Assembly: GCA_964351985.1 (NCBI GenBank)
Contig: CAYGPR010000021.1
Location: 3,646-67,645, forward strand
DNA length: 64,000 nucleotides
Direction of reading: 5' to 3'
DNA from: Meishania sp964351985
GTDB taxonomy: Bacteria > Bacteroidota > Bacteroidia > Flavobacteriales > Flavobacteriaceae
The notes beneath the pieces are model-generated. The model was given only the letters and a program-made list of their open reading frames with translations, ran no database searches and had not been told where the DNA came from. The translations under genes and the position numbers were made by a program. Shown here piece by piece: positions 36,393 through 45,888 of the stretch; the stretch's first letter is position 1, and each line of letters begins with the position of its first letter.

Positions 36393-37190
36393 TTATAGTT
36401 TCTTGATCTTTATATTTTTGAACCAAATGGGACTGGCATGATCTTGCAGGCCGATATATCCGGTTTTGAACTTACCATAGTCTTCGGCATTTTTCCATTT
36501 GTCGGAATTCTTTTTTTCATACCAGGCATCGTCCCAAGGCACAAAAGAAAGCAACAATCTTCCATTGAGCCAGTGCTCGACCTTCTGTGGGGTAAATACG
36601 ATTTTGGAGGAGTTCCATTCTCCAATAGGATTCAAAATCTTATTGTCCGCATTTGCGGGATGCATGGCATAATCTGAACCTGTTTGCTGCAACGGCTTCA
36701 ATTCTTCAGGTTTATCCGTATAGCCAAGACTTTTATTATATGCTGTTAGGTCGTGCATTTTTGCATAACCTAAATCATCTATTAGTTGATATTCGGGCGA
36801 CACCTCTGGTGGACTGTCATAGCCTTCCTTCAAGTGATAAAAAATTCCACTATTCCCACCTTCGGGAAGTTTCCATTCCAAATACAGTTCGAAGTTGTCG
36901 AATTCCTCGGCGGCGTAGATTATGTCTTTTCCTCCCTCGTAGTCCTGTTCGAGACCTAATTCGGTTTTAAAGGTCAGGGTACTATCTTCGATGACCCATC
37001 CCGGAGGCATAGTTTTTCCATTATACCCGCGCCATCCATTCATACTTGTACCGTCGAAAAGATAGATCCATTCATCGGTTTTGGTTTCGGTGGTGGTTTC
37101 CACTATTTCTTCGGACTTTTCTTCTTTTTTTTCTGTCTTGCACGAATACACAAAAAGGATAATCGTTACAATTGAAATATACTTCCTCAT
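36393..37190 (-). CDS. DUF1080 (3-keto-sugar hydrolase-type) lipoprotein, copy 1
   Basis: 265 residues; MRKYISIVTIILFVYSC is a lipoprotein signal with an acidic spacer after it. The beta-jellyroll DUF1080 domain (about 38-264) begins 'WIYLFDGTSMNGWRGYNG' and includes 'GNSGIFYHLKEG', 'VEHWLNGRLLLSF' and 'YIGLQDHASPIWFKNIKI'. The Pfam family is named 3-keto-disaccharide hydrolase. It lies 16 bases before the oxidoreductase gene, fitting hydrolysis of a 3-keto glycoside made by it. Confidence 0.85.
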   Translation of the reverse strand: MRKYISIVTIILFVYSCKTEKKEEKSEEIVETTTETKTDEWIYLFDGTSMNGWRGYNGKTMPPGWVIEDSTLTFKTELGLEQDYEGGKDIIYAAEEFDNFELYLEWKLPEGGNSGIFYHLKEGYDSPPEVSPEYQLIDDLGYAKMHDLTAYNKSLGYTDKPEELKPLQQTGSDYAMHPANADNKILNPIGEWNSSKIVFTPQKVEHWLNGRLLLSFVPWDDAWYEKKNSDKWKNAEDYGKFKTGYIGLQDHASPIWFKNIKIKKL

Positions 37191-37209
37191 TAATTTAAAA
37201 TTTTGATAG

Positions 37210-38610
37210 TTAACTTATGATACCCAGTGGTTTTGTATTTTTCCAGTTGCCCCTAGTGAAATCGGGGAATGACTGTGGCATACCACCGTTCGCCACCGAA
37301 TGCTCGCTCAGCGGACTGACAGCACTCCAAAAACAGCCCTCATATACGTTTTGGTCTAGCGGAAGCCCTTGTTGCAGACATTCTACAATACGATACATCA
37401 TAAGGCCGTCCATGCCGCCATGGCCGCTTCCCTTTGCCGCCTCGTTCAATCTTTTGTAAAGCGGATGATCGTACTTCTCATAGATCGATGCCAATTGTTC
37501 TCCTTCGGCCCATTGGTGATGATTTTCGGTAACCCCTTCAATACCGCCTTCCAAAGCTACACGGGTCGGGAAACCGGCTAGTATTCCCTTGGTGCCTTGA
37601 ATCATGTTATGTCGAGTATAAGGTCTTGGGCTGGTCTCATCCCATTGTACCATAATCGTTCGGCCCAAATTTGTTTTAATGATCGAGGTGCTTAGGTCGC
37701 CTCCCTTGAAATCGAGTTGATTCCATTTATGATCTGCCGGATAGGTCTTTTCGGCGTATAACTTTCTGCCACGCGCTGGTGTTGAAAAAGAAACCAGACT
37801 TCCGAAATTATCTTCGGTACGTGCCAAGTTCATATACTGTGCGACGGGGCCTAAACCATGGGTCGGGTAAAGATTACCATTTCTATTGGCATAATGATAG
37901 GTCCGCCATGAACCTGTACCGCGTTCTTGTTCTTCCATTTGGCCTCTTAATTCGTGAATATAGGCCGCCTCGGCATGTAATGGTTCACCAATAACCCCGA
38001 GTCTGCACATATTAAGGTACATCAGTTCTTCGCGGGCATAGTTCACATTTTCCATCATCATACAGTGCTTGCCCGTGGCCTCGGAAGTATCGACGATATC
38101 CCACATTTCTTCAACGGTCAGCCCGATAGGTACCTCAACAAAGGCATGCGCGCCATTTTTCATGGCCTCTATGACCATAGGCGCATGATTTTTCCAGTTT
38201 GTTACAACGAATACTACATCGGGTTTTACTTCCTTGAGCATCGTTTTCCATTTGTCCTCTTCGCCGAAGTAGAGTTTAATATCTTGATGCCTTTTGTCGG
38301 CTGCCCCGATTTTTTTTGTTTCTTCGCCCCATTTTTTTGCTAAATCCTCATAGAGGTCACAAACAGCCACCACTTCGGTGCCGGGCAAATCGGCAAAGAA
38401 TTTCAAATGCCCCGGCCCTCTAGCTCCAACACCAATAAAAGCGGCCCTGACGGTCTCTAATTTCGGAGCGGCAAAATCGCCCATATATTGATGCATGAAC
38501 GGCCTATCTGAATAGCGGCCAGAACTGTTGGCAACCATCGGAGCCATAGATAGGGCGGCACCGGCCAACGTGGTTTTTCTAATAAAATTTCTTCTGTCTA
38601 ATTTGCTCAT
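37210..38610 (-). CDS. Exported GH109-type glycosidase (Gfo/Idh/MocA fold)
   Basis: 466 residues with a clear Tat motif RRNFIRK and signal (about 1-30). Rossmann fold at 50-165 ('VRAAFIGVGARGPGHLKFF', 'AFVEVPIGLTVEEM' with Glu159), followed by GH109 landmarks: Tyr217/His219 in 'AAYIHELR' and Tyr248/His251 in 'YPTHGLGPVAQ', and a C-terminal 'GHGGMDGLMMYRIV'. GH109 enzymes cleave N-acetylgalactosaminides or related alpha-glycosides through a transient NAD-dependent 3-keto step. Substrate is inferred only by family. Confidence 0.85.
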   Translation of the reverse strand: MSKLDRRNFIRKTTLAGAALSMAPMVANSSGRYSDRPFMHQYMGDFAAPKLETVRAAFIGVGARGPGHLKFFADLPGTEVVAVCDLYEDLAKKWGEETKKIGAADKRHQDIKLYFGEEDKWKTMLKEVKPDVVFVVTNWKNHAPMVIEAMKNGAHAFVEVPIGLTVEEMWDIVDTSEATGKHCMMMENVNYAREELMYLNMCRLGVIGEPLHAEAAYIHELRGQMEEQERGTGSWRTYHYANRNGNLYPTHGLGPVAQYMNLARTEDNFGSLVSFSTPARGRKLYAEKTYPADHKWNQLDFKGGDLSTSIIKTNLGRTIMVQWDETSPRPYTRHNMIQGTKGILAGFPTRVALEGGIEGVTENHHQWAEGEQLASIYEKYDHPLYKRLNEAAKGSGHGGMDGLMMYRIVECLQQGLPLDQNVYEGCFWSAVSPLSEHSVANGGMPQSFPDFTRGNWKNTKPLGIIS

Positions 38611-38627
38611 TGTTTTGTATTTGATTT

Positions 38628-40616
38628 TTATTCGGTTGTGAAGGATGATGCAGGAAGATCATCTGAATTATACAAACTTCCCTCAAGATAATCTTTCCAT
38701 CCGTAACGTACATAATGTGGTTTTTTAATCGAAGGGGAAGAAACTTCAATTTTTCCGTCTACGATCAGCGCTTTGGCCGGTACGAAGTTTTTGTCGGCGG
38801 CGGCTATTTCAAATCCTTCCAAATCGGAATCGTCAGTTGTCAAACCTTTACCTATATTCTCAAATTCGATTACGATTTTATTTCCCAACGTCGAATGGGA
38901 TTTGTACAAAGGTCCGGAAGCCACAATATTCTTACTATAGTCATTTGCAAGTGCCAATCTGGCAAGTCGGTCGCCCACATCTTGTTTGTTGCCCGGGTGT
39001 ATACTCTCTTTCATCCCAATATCCATGGTAATCGCCATTCCTGTTTTAGGGGTCTTTAGACTTTTTCGTTGCGCATCACGAAGGGCAGGGGATAGTCCTC
39101 CGCCATACTCAAAGGGGGCGATCTGTACAAAATAGAATGAAAAATCGCTATTCCATCGTTCGCGCCAATCTTCAATCATTCCTGGGAAAAGTTTTAGGTA
39201 CTGCTCGTGCCGACCAACATTGCTTTCGCCCTGATACCAAATCGCGCCTTGTATGGTATACGGAATCAAAGGATGTATCATACCATTAAAAAGTACGGTC
39301 GGCGTATTGGCATCTAAGTTAAAAGATTCAATGCCTTCGGGCGGATTGTCCAGAGCATCGAGATTTTTGTGGAAGAGTAGAAAATTGAACCCCTGAATAC
39401 CGGCAATTTGTTTGTACTGCCAGTTTTCGGCTATCGGAATGGACTCGCCAGAACTAATGGCCGTTAGCGTGACATTTCCTGAAAATCCGCCCCCCCCACC
39501 AGTATCGATTACGCGGATGGCAATAGTATTTGCGCCTTCTACCCATGAAGACTTTGGTATTGTATAGGATCGCGGTGTGTTCCAACCAAAAGTGCTTCCT
39601 AGTTTTTTTCCGTTCACAAAAAGAAAATCCATATCATCGATACCCTCGGAAACAGCGAAGGTATAATCGGATGAAATGTCATCGAGGTCGAACGTCTTCC
39701 GGAACCAGAATATTCCATCATTACTGGTGGTAGAAAGTTTTTCAACTACGTTCGGCATTGTTGTATTTTCCCAGCTCGATGTATCAAAATCCGGTTGGGC
39801 GTAACCGTCGTCATTAAGTTCTAGAGTCTCCCATTCTTCCGGAGATCTGGGAATAGCTTCCGTAGGAAACTTTGAATACCAATCTTTATATACCGCAATA
39901 TTCTCCTCTTTGATCGTTTCCAGTTCTTTGCTGAATTCGCCCAAGTCGCTCAATTTTTTTCTGCTCATCCAAGATTCAACGGGCGTGCCACCCCAAGTAC
40001 TGGATATGATACCTACCGGTACGCCCAGTTCTTTATGTATTTTTCGAGCAAAGAAATAAGCTGAGGCACTGAACTGACTCGCGGTTTCGGGCGTGGTAAC
40101 GTTCCATTGTCCGGAGGCTTTTTTTTCTGGGGAAGGAGCAATGGCCCGGGTAACATCGAAATAGCGGATATTAGGATGGTTTGCAGCAGCTACCTCTTCT
40201 TTATAATTGTTCACGGGTTCATTGGGAAGAAACCCCTCAAGCGGCATTTCCATATTGGATTGTCCGGAAGCCAACCAGACCACGCCCACGAGAACATCTT
40301 TTAGCACCTTACTCTCATTTGCCGTGCCGATAGTCACTTCAAATGGTCCCCCAGCTTCGGGCGTCTGGAGCCTAACATTCCAATTTCCTTCGGCATCGGA
40401 CGTGGTGGTAGTCTCTTTGCCCCAACTTCCCGATACAGTAATATTCTCATTAGGATTTCCAGTTCCCCAAAGAGCCACTTTTTCCTGCTGTTGCAAGACC
40501 ATATGGTCAGAAAATAATGGATTTAAGGACAGGCCTTTCCTTTCAGATTGTTGGCAGGACAAGAAAAGTATCGCAAAAAAGGGTATTACGAGACTTAGCG
40601 CTACGAGTTTTTTCAT
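38628..40616 (-). CDS. Sialate O-acetylesterase-like lipoprotein
   Basis: 662 residues from MKKLVALSLVIPFFAILFLS with lipobox SC at Cys21. SGNH/GDSL esterase core with the nucleophile serine in 'LASGQSNMEMPLEG', an inserted beta-galactosidase jelly-roll domain ('IFWFRKTFDLDD', 'FVNGKKLGSTFGWNTPRSY'), 'GAIWYQGESNVGRHEQYL' and a late His in 'ESIHPGNKQDVGDRLARL'. Such enzymes remove acetyl groups from sugars such as sialic acid or xylan. It starts the four-gene run that ends at the Tat oxidoreductase. Confidence 0.87.
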   Translation of the reverse strand: MKKLVALSLVIPFFAILFLSCQQSERKGLSLNPLFSDHMVLQQQEKVALWGTGNPNENITVSGSWGKETTTTSDAEGNWNVRLQTPEAGGPFEVTIGTANESKVLKDVLVGVVWLASGQSNMEMPLEGFLPNEPVNNYKEEVAAANHPNIRYFDVTRAIAPSPEKKASGQWNVTTPETASQFSASAYFFARKIHKELGVPVGIISSTWGGTPVESWMSRKKLSDLGEFSKELETIKEENIAVYKDWYSKFPTEAIPRSPEEWETLELNDDGYAQPDFDTSSWENTTMPNVVEKLSTTSNDGIFWFRKTFDLDDISSDYTFAVSEGIDDMDFLFVNGKKLGSTFGWNTPRSYTIPKSSWVEGANTIAIRVIDTGGGGGFSGNVTLTAISSGESIPIAENWQYKQIAGIQGFNFLLFHKNLDALDNPPEGIESFNLDANTPTVLFNGMIHPLIPYTIQGAIWYQGESNVGRHEQYLKLFPGMIEDWRERWNSDFSFYFVQIAPFEYGGGLSPALRDAQRKSLKTPKTGMAITMDIGMKESIHPGNKQDVGDRLARLALANDYSKNIVASGPLYKSHSTLGNKIVIEFENIGKGLTTDDSDLEGFEIAAADKNFVPAKALIVDGKIEVSSPSIKKPHYVRYGWKDYLEGSLYNSDDLPASSFTTE

Positions 40617-40694
40617 TGGAAGGCCATTAGCAGTACAATTTAATAAAATAAAAGAAAAGCTTTCCAAGTTTCTGTCTAAACTCACGGATAAAGG

Positions 40695-41492
40695 TTAGTT
40701 TGTTGTGTTTAGGGCCGGTGTTTTGAGTCGCATCAATTCAATATTTCGGAATTCTACGGGATGACTTTCGGCTTGTAAAGCGATATACCCTTCTTTCAAC
40801 ATTCTGGGAACTCCCTGATCCAAAAGATTTTTTGAAAAGGAGTCCGTATCATCCAATTGTGGACGTTCATATTCAAGTACAATTTCTCCATTTATGCGAT
40901 GAATGACTTTCTCGTTTCCCCTGACCTCGATTTCAACGGTGACCCATTGGTCATTATGATAGGTCTCTGATCTTGAATTGGTACAATGCTCTGTAATGAG
41001 TTTCCCGCCCATTTCAATGTGGGTGCCTGCGGTACACACGTTTCCTGTGGGTCGAGTTTCAACACCATTACCGCCCAATAATTGTGCTTCGACCGCCACA
41101 AGTAATTTTTGTTCTTTAGGAATGATATTTGGGGGTTGTGAATGAAACTTAATGCCACTGTTCTTATAGGCCCAGTCGGGCGCTCCGGCAACTTGTTCGC
41201 CTACGAAGCGGTATTCTAGCCTTAATTTGTAGTGTGACAATTTTTCATTAAAAAAAATATGTCCGAAGGTATCGTTGAACTGGTCATATTCGTCATAGGA
41301 AACGATTAATTTTCCATCAACTACTTGAAAGGTGTTTTTGTAGTTTTCATTTAGTTCGGCCCCGGTAATTTTTATTTGCCAACCGCTGAGGTCTTTTCCA
41401 TTAAAAATTTGCCCCCACTTTCCGAATTGTTGTTTTTTTGAGGCGCAGGCCGTCAACACAATAATACTTACGAAGAATGCGATTCTTTTCAT
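40695..41492 (-). CDS. DUF1080 lipoprotein, copy 2
   Basis: 265 residues with lipoprotein signal MKRIAFFVSIIVLTACASKK. The DUF1080 fold is visible in 'WGQIFNGKDLSGWQIKITG', 'KLIVSYDEYDQFNDTF', 'KNSGIKFHSQPPN' and 'EGYIALQAESHPVEFRNIEL'. Cysteines in 'TGNVCTAGTHIEM' and 'ITEHCTNS' could pair. It differs enough from copy 1 to imply another substrate. It begins the cluster; the downstream esterase starts 78 bases later. Confidence 0.84.
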   Translation of the reverse strand: MKRIAFFVSIIVLTACASKKQQFGKWGQIFNGKDLSGWQIKITGAELNENYKNTFQVVDGKLIVSYDEYDQFNDTFGHIFFNEKLSHYKLRLEYRFVGEQVAGAPDWAYKNSGIKFHSQPPNIIPKEQKLLVAVEAQLLGGNGVETRPTGNVCTAGTHIEMGGKLITEHCTNSRSETYHNDQWVTVEIEVRGNEKVIHRINGEIVLEYERPQLDDTDSFSKNLLDQGVPRMLKEGYIALQAESHPVEFRNIELMRLKTPALNTTN

Positions 41493-41560
41493 AGTGCAAC
41501 AAAGTGTTCTGTGACCTTAAAACAGCAGCCCTAATGTGCCTCGCAGCAAGATAGATTACT

Positions 41561-42832
41561 TTACCTATGAATGGTCTGGGTTCTATCGGGTCCCACCGAG
41601 ACTATTTTGATCGGGACTTCGAGTTCTTTTTCCAAAAAACTGATATAGGCATTCAATGTTTCAGGAAGCTGATCGGGAGAGGTCATCTTGGTGAGATCTT
41701 GTTTCCAACCTTCCATTTCAGTATAGATAGGTGTAACGTTCTCAGCCTCTATATTATAAGGTAAATGTGTAATTTTTTCTCCCTTGTAGTTATAAGCTGT
41801 ACAGACCTTTAATTTCTTGAACCCACTCAATACATCGCCCTTCATCATCATCAGCTCGGTGACCCCGTTGATTTGAACTGCATATTTTAAAGCAATAAGA
41901 TCTAGCCAACCACATCGTCTAGGCCGACCCGTGGTGGCACCGAATTCGTTACCCACACGGCCCATGGTTTCGCCATCTTGATCAAAAAGTTCTGTTGGGA
42001 ACGGACCGCTGCCAACTCGTGTCGTATAAGCCTTGAAGATTCCTTTTACATCTCCAATTTGATTTGGAGCCACTCCCAAACCTGTGCAGGCCCCGGCTGC
42101 CGTGGTATTGCTGGAAGTAACATACGGGTAGGTACCGAAATCGATATCCAGCAAAGAGCCCTGTGCGCCTTCCGCCAATATTTTTTTTCCATCTTTTTGA
42201 GCCTGATATAAGTATTCTTCGCTATCGATGAAGGTCAACTTTTTCAACACTTCTACCGCGTTACAAAAATCGGTTTCGAGTTCCTTAAGGTCATATTGAA
42301 TGTCAACATCATAGAAAGCGATCATCGCCTCGTGTTTATCGGCCAAGGCCCGATATTTTTCTTTCCAGTTGTCAAGCTCAAGGTCACCGACACGCATTCC
42401 GTTTCTACCTGTTTTGTCCATATAGGTCGGGCCGATTCCCTTTAATGTGGAACCTATCTTCGCTTTACCTTTCGAAGCTTCGGAAGCCGCATCCAACAAG
42501 CGATGTGTAGGTAGAATGAGGTGGGCTTTTCTAGAAATCAACAATTTCGATTTAAAATCAATGTTGAATTTGTTAAGGTTGTCCAATTCCTTTTTAAAGA
42601 TAACAGGGTCGATAACGACCCCGTTACCTACGATGTTAATCGCGTTTTTATGAAATATTCCTGATGGTATGGTGTGCAGTACATGTTTTATGCCATCGAA
42701 CTCTAACGTGTGGCCAGCATTTGGACCACCTTGAAATCGAGCTATGATATCATAGTCTTTTGTTAATACATCTACGATTTTTCCTTTTCCCTCGTCACCC
42801 CATTGTAGGCCCAACAATAAATCTACTGCCAT
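41561..42832 (-). CDS. purA: Adenylosuccinate synthase
   Basis: 423 residues, the GTP-dependent ligase of IMP and aspartate in AMP synthesis. 'LLLGLQWGDEGKGKIVD' is the N-terminal catalytic loop (Asp in WGDEGKGK), followed by 'FQGGPNAGHTL', 'GIGPTYMDKTGR', 'AEGAQGSLLDIDFGTYPYVTS' parts and 'GATTGRPRRCGWLD'. Length is typical. It follows the Fur-type regulator by 13 bases, so both are one transcript. Confidence 0.95.
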   Translation of the reverse strand: MAVDLLLGLQWGDEGKGKIVDVLTKDYDIIARFQGGPNAGHTLEFDGIKHVLHTIPSGIFHKNAINIVGNGVVIDPVIFKKELDNLNKFNIDFKSKLLISRKAHLILPTHRLLDAASEASKGKAKIGSTLKGIGPTYMDKTGRNGMRVGDLELDNWKEKYRALADKHEAMIAFYDVDIQYDLKELETDFCNAVEVLKKLTFIDSEEYLYQAQKDGKKILAEGAQGSLLDIDFGTYPYVTSSNTTAAGACTGLGVAPNQIGDVKGIFKAYTTRVGSGPFPTELFDQDGETMGRVGNEFGATTGRPRRCGWLDLIALKYAVQINGVTELMMMKGDVLSGFKKLKVCTAYNYKGEKITHLPYNIEAENVTPIYTEMEGWKQDLTKMTSPDQLPETLNAYISFLEKELEVPIKIVSVGPDRTQTIHR

Positions 42833-42845
42833 CTATATTTTCCGG

Positions 42846-43322
42846 TTAGCTGTTTGTGTTTTCCTTTGTGCCCGCTTTTTCAGCCGGCTGGTTTTTTGTG
42901 CCATAAAAATACAGCGAATGCGTGTTTATTTTGATGTCGAAAACCTCTTCGATCGTCTTTTTTATGGATTGGATCCGTGGGTCACAGAACTCCATTACCT
43001 CTCCCGTATCGGTGAGGATAACATGATCATGCTGACGATCAAAATATGACTTTTCATATTGGGCCTGATTTTTCCCGAATTGATGCTTACGCACCAGTTT
43101 ACAATCCAATAAAAGCTCGATGGTATTGTACAAAGTTGCACGACTCACCCTATAATTTTTATTCTTCATGTTGATGTAGAGCGACTCGATATCAAAATGT
43201 TCGTCACTATCATAAATCTCTTGAAGAATAGCATAACGCTCGGGCGTTTTTCTGTGACCATTCTCTTCTAGAAAGGTGGTAAAAACGTTTTTGACTATTT
43301 CTTGATTTTTATTGGAAGCCAT
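42846..43322 (-). CDS. Fur family transcriptional regulator
   Basis: 158 residues. The winged helix (about 15-85; 'RKTPERYAILQEIYDSDEHF', 'RVSRATLYNTIELL') is followed by a dimerisation domain with metal-binding residues ('HDHVILTDTGEVMEFCDP'). The C-terminal CxxC pairs of classical Fur are absent, so the metal ion sensed (iron, zinc or peroxide) is unclear. Operon with purA, an arrangement common in Flavobacteriia. Confidence 0.87.
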   Translation of the reverse strand: MASNKNQEIVKNVFTTFLEENGHRKTPERYAILQEIYDSDEHFDIESLYINMKNKNYRVSRATLYNTIELLLDCKLVRKHQFGKNQAQYEKSYFDRQHDHVILTDTGEVMEFCDPRIQSIKKTIEEVFDIKINTHSLYFYGTKNQPAEKAGTKENTNS

Positions 43323-43347
43323 GCCCTACATTTTCTTCGACAATTCA

Positions 43348-43355
43348 CAAAGGTA
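43348..43355 (-). promoter_or_regulatory. -7 box TACCTTTG before fur-purA
   Basis: Matches TAnnTTTG, 25 bases before the ATG; no TTG at the usual distance. Confidence 0.5.
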
Positions 43356-43481
43356 CAGTTAAATTCTTAGTACTAGAACACCGTTTTATCAACAGAAAGT
43401 GAACACGTAGTAAAATGGGTCAACGATTATATACTTTATTCACTGCTATTTATTAAAGGATTTTCTGTAATTGGGAAAAAC

Positions 43482-45686
43482 CTAAACTCTGGTGACCTTA
43501 TCGATACCGTTGATCTGTTTTAAATTGGTGATCAACTTTTTGAGGATGTTATTGTTTTTGACCACAACAGTTATTCTGCCCGTAAAAGTTCCTCCGTCGG
43601 TACTGAAGTTCAGATTACGCATGTTTACATGCATGTTATCGGAAATTACTTCTGTAATCTCGCTAACAAGGCCCAAATTGTCAATACCTGTCAACTGAAT
43701 TTCCGATTTAAATTCTTCTTGGGTCGAGTCGATCCATTTGGCGCTTATAATACGGTATGCGTAATTGGATTGCAGCGAAATCGCATTCGGACAATTTTTC
43801 TTGTGTACCTTGATACCGTCGTTCACGCTAATAAAGCCAAATACTTCATCACCGGGGATAGGGTTACAGCATTGTGAAAGTTTGTAATCAAGTTTTTCTT
43901 CTTCCTTACCGAATACGAGCATATCGTATTTTGAGGTAATCTCGTCCTTATCGATATCTTCTGGTACCGGCGTTCTTCGAATCTTATTTTTGAAGAAACT
44001 TATGAACGCATTGTTATATGAAGAAGCAAAATCTTTTATCTTTTGATTGTCAATGGCTCCTATACCGACCCGATAGAAAAGGTCTAAGCTGGTCTTCAGT
44101 TTAAAGAAGATTACCATTTTATTGACCACATCTTCGTTAAGGGTAACTTTTTGGGATTTTAATTTTCGTCGCAAAATTTCCTTGCCCTCTTCCGCGGTCG
44201 ACTTTTTCTCTTCGCGCAGCGACGATTTAATTTTGGCCCTTGCCCTTGCGGTATTCGCATAATCCAACCAATTCTGATTGGGCTTTGCCTGCTCCGAGGT
44301 GATGATTTCTACTTGATCACCACTGTTCAAGGTGGTATTTAAGGGTACTAATTTTCCATTTACTTTGGCACCACGTGTACGCATGCCCACTTCGGTATGG
44401 ATGTTAAAGGCAAAGTCGAGGGGCGTGGCCCCTTTTGGCAAAGACTTCAATTCTCCTTTCGGAGTAAAAACAAAGATTTCTTTTGCGTACAGGTTGAGCT
44501 TGAATTCTTCTACAAAGTCGACCGCATTGGCCGTGGCGTTCTCCAAGGCTTCCTGCAAACGGTTCAACCACACATCGATACCTTGTTCTTTTTGGTCACC
44601 ATGCTTATATTTAAAGTGTGCGGCGTAGCCTTTCTCAGCAATTTCGTGCATACGTTCACTTCGAATCTGTACCTCGACCCATCGGCCTTTCGGACCCATT
44701 ACCGTAATATGTAATGCTTCATATCCTGTGGATTTTGGAGAAGAAATCCAATCCCGTAAACGAACCGGGTTTGGCGTGAAATGATCGGTAACAATGGAAT
44801 ATATTTTCCAGGCCAAAAACTTTTCATTCTGCGCATCGGAACGATAGATAATTCGAATCGCGAATTTATCATAAATCTCTTCGAAAGATACGTTCTGTGC
44901 CTTCATTTTACGACGCATGGAGTAGATCGATTTCATTCTACCCTTTATGGTGTATTCAAGCTTTTCTTGATCTAGGGATTGCTTAATAATACCTGTGAAC
45001 GCATCGATATAGGCTTGCTGCTCTTCTTTTGAACCCTCTATTTTTCGTTTTATATCTTCATAAACGTTCGGTTCGGTGTACTTGAGGCTCAAATCTTCGA
45101 GTTCGGTCTTAATATTGTACAATCCGATTCTATGTGCCAAAGGGGCGTAAATATATAAGGTCTCAGATGCAATTTGTACCTGCTTGTGCTCGGGCATGGA
45201 ATCCAAGGTCAGCATATTGTGGTAGCGGTCAGCAATTTTGATAATGATAACACGTACATCATCATGCAGGGTAAGTAACATTTTTCTGAAATTCTCGGCC
45301 TGTTGCGAGATGTTCATGTCCTTTTTCAGGTGTGCTATTTTGGTAAGTCCATCAACGATTCGCGCTATGGTCTCACCGAACATACGTTCGATATCGTCGA
45401 GGGTATATTCACTGTCCTCGACGACGTCGTGCAGAAGCGCAGAGGCAATGGAGACTGCATCTAAGCCGATTTCAGAGGCAACAATTTTGGCAACGGCAAT
45501 AGGATGAAAAATGTAGGCCTCACCAGATTTTCTTCTTTGCTCTTTATGGGCGTCCACGGCAATTTCAAAGGCGGCCCGTATCAGTTTCTTGTCATCATCG
45601 GACAAGGTCTGATAGCTGATGCGAAGCAATTCTTTGTACTGCTTGGCAATTTCCTTATTTTCTTTTTCTAACGTTGCTTGGGTCAT
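43482..45686 (-). CDS. Bifunctional (p)ppGpp synthetase/hydrolase
   Basis: 734 residues of RelA/SpoT type: HD hydrolase domain (about 35-190, His61 in 'YIFHP' and His86-Asp87 in 'ALLHDVVED'), synthetase domain (about 240-350, 'GRMKSIYSMRRKM', 'FAIRIIYRS'), TGS (about 400-460, 'VFTPKGELKSLPKGATPLDF'), and a C-terminal ACT domain ('LTGIDNLGLVSEITEVI'). Both activities look preserved. It controls the stringent response. A -7 box lies 9 bases before the ATG, so the transcript has almost no leader. Confidence 0.93.
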   Translation of the reverse strand: MTQATLEKENKEIAKQYKELLRISYQTLSDDDKKLIRAAFEIAVDAHKEQRRKSGEAYIFHPIAVAKIVASEIGLDAVSIASALLHDVVEDSEYTLDDIERMFGETIARIVDGLTKIAHLKKDMNISQQAENFRKMLLTLHDDVRVIIIKIADRYHNMLTLDSMPEHKQVQIASETLYIYAPLAHRIGLYNIKTELEDLSLKYTEPNVYEDIKRKIEGSKEEQQAYIDAFTGIIKQSLDQEKLEYTIKGRMKSIYSMRRKMKAQNVSFEEIYDKFAIRIIYRSDAQNEKFLAWKIYSIVTDHFTPNPVRLRDWISSPKSTGYEALHITVMGPKGRWVEVQIRSERMHEIAEKGYAAHFKYKHGDQKEQGIDVWLNRLQEALENATANAVDFVEEFKLNLYAKEIFVFTPKGELKSLPKGATPLDFAFNIHTEVGMRTRGAKVNGKLVPLNTTLNSGDQVEIITSEQAKPNQNWLDYANTARARAKIKSSLREEKKSTAEEGKEILRRKLKSQKVTLNEDVVNKMVIFFKLKTSLDLFYRVGIGAIDNQKIKDFASSYNNAFISFFKNKIRRTPVPEDIDKDEITSKYDMLVFGKEEEKLDYKLSQCCNPIPGDEVFGFISVNDGIKVHKKNCPNAISLQSNYAYRIISAKWIDSTQEEFKSEIQLTGIDNLGLVSEITEVISDNMHVNMRNLNFSTDGGTFTGRITVVVKNNNILKKLITNLKQINGIDKVTRV

Positions 45687-45694
45687 AATGAACT

Positions 45695-45702
45695 CAAATA
45701 TA
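45695..45702 (-). promoter_or_regulatory. -7 box TATATTTG of rel/spoT
   Basis: The box is 9-16 bases upstream of the ATG at 45686. A near-identical 20-base copy of its surroundings occurs in inverted orientation at 45828-45847. Confidence 0.55.
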
Positions 45703-45888
45703 CTCTTTCAATTAGCTAAAAAATTGCCCTTTTACACCCATTTTTCGTGCTTTTTTCCTTCCGCCCTGCTATGCAACTCTAAAAACACTTCAAATGGAAA
45801 CAAAATGGCTAATTTTCGTTTCAATCTAAAGAGTATTTTTGAGTTCAATATTAAAAATACATCGATCTTTACTAGCAAGCAACAAAAA

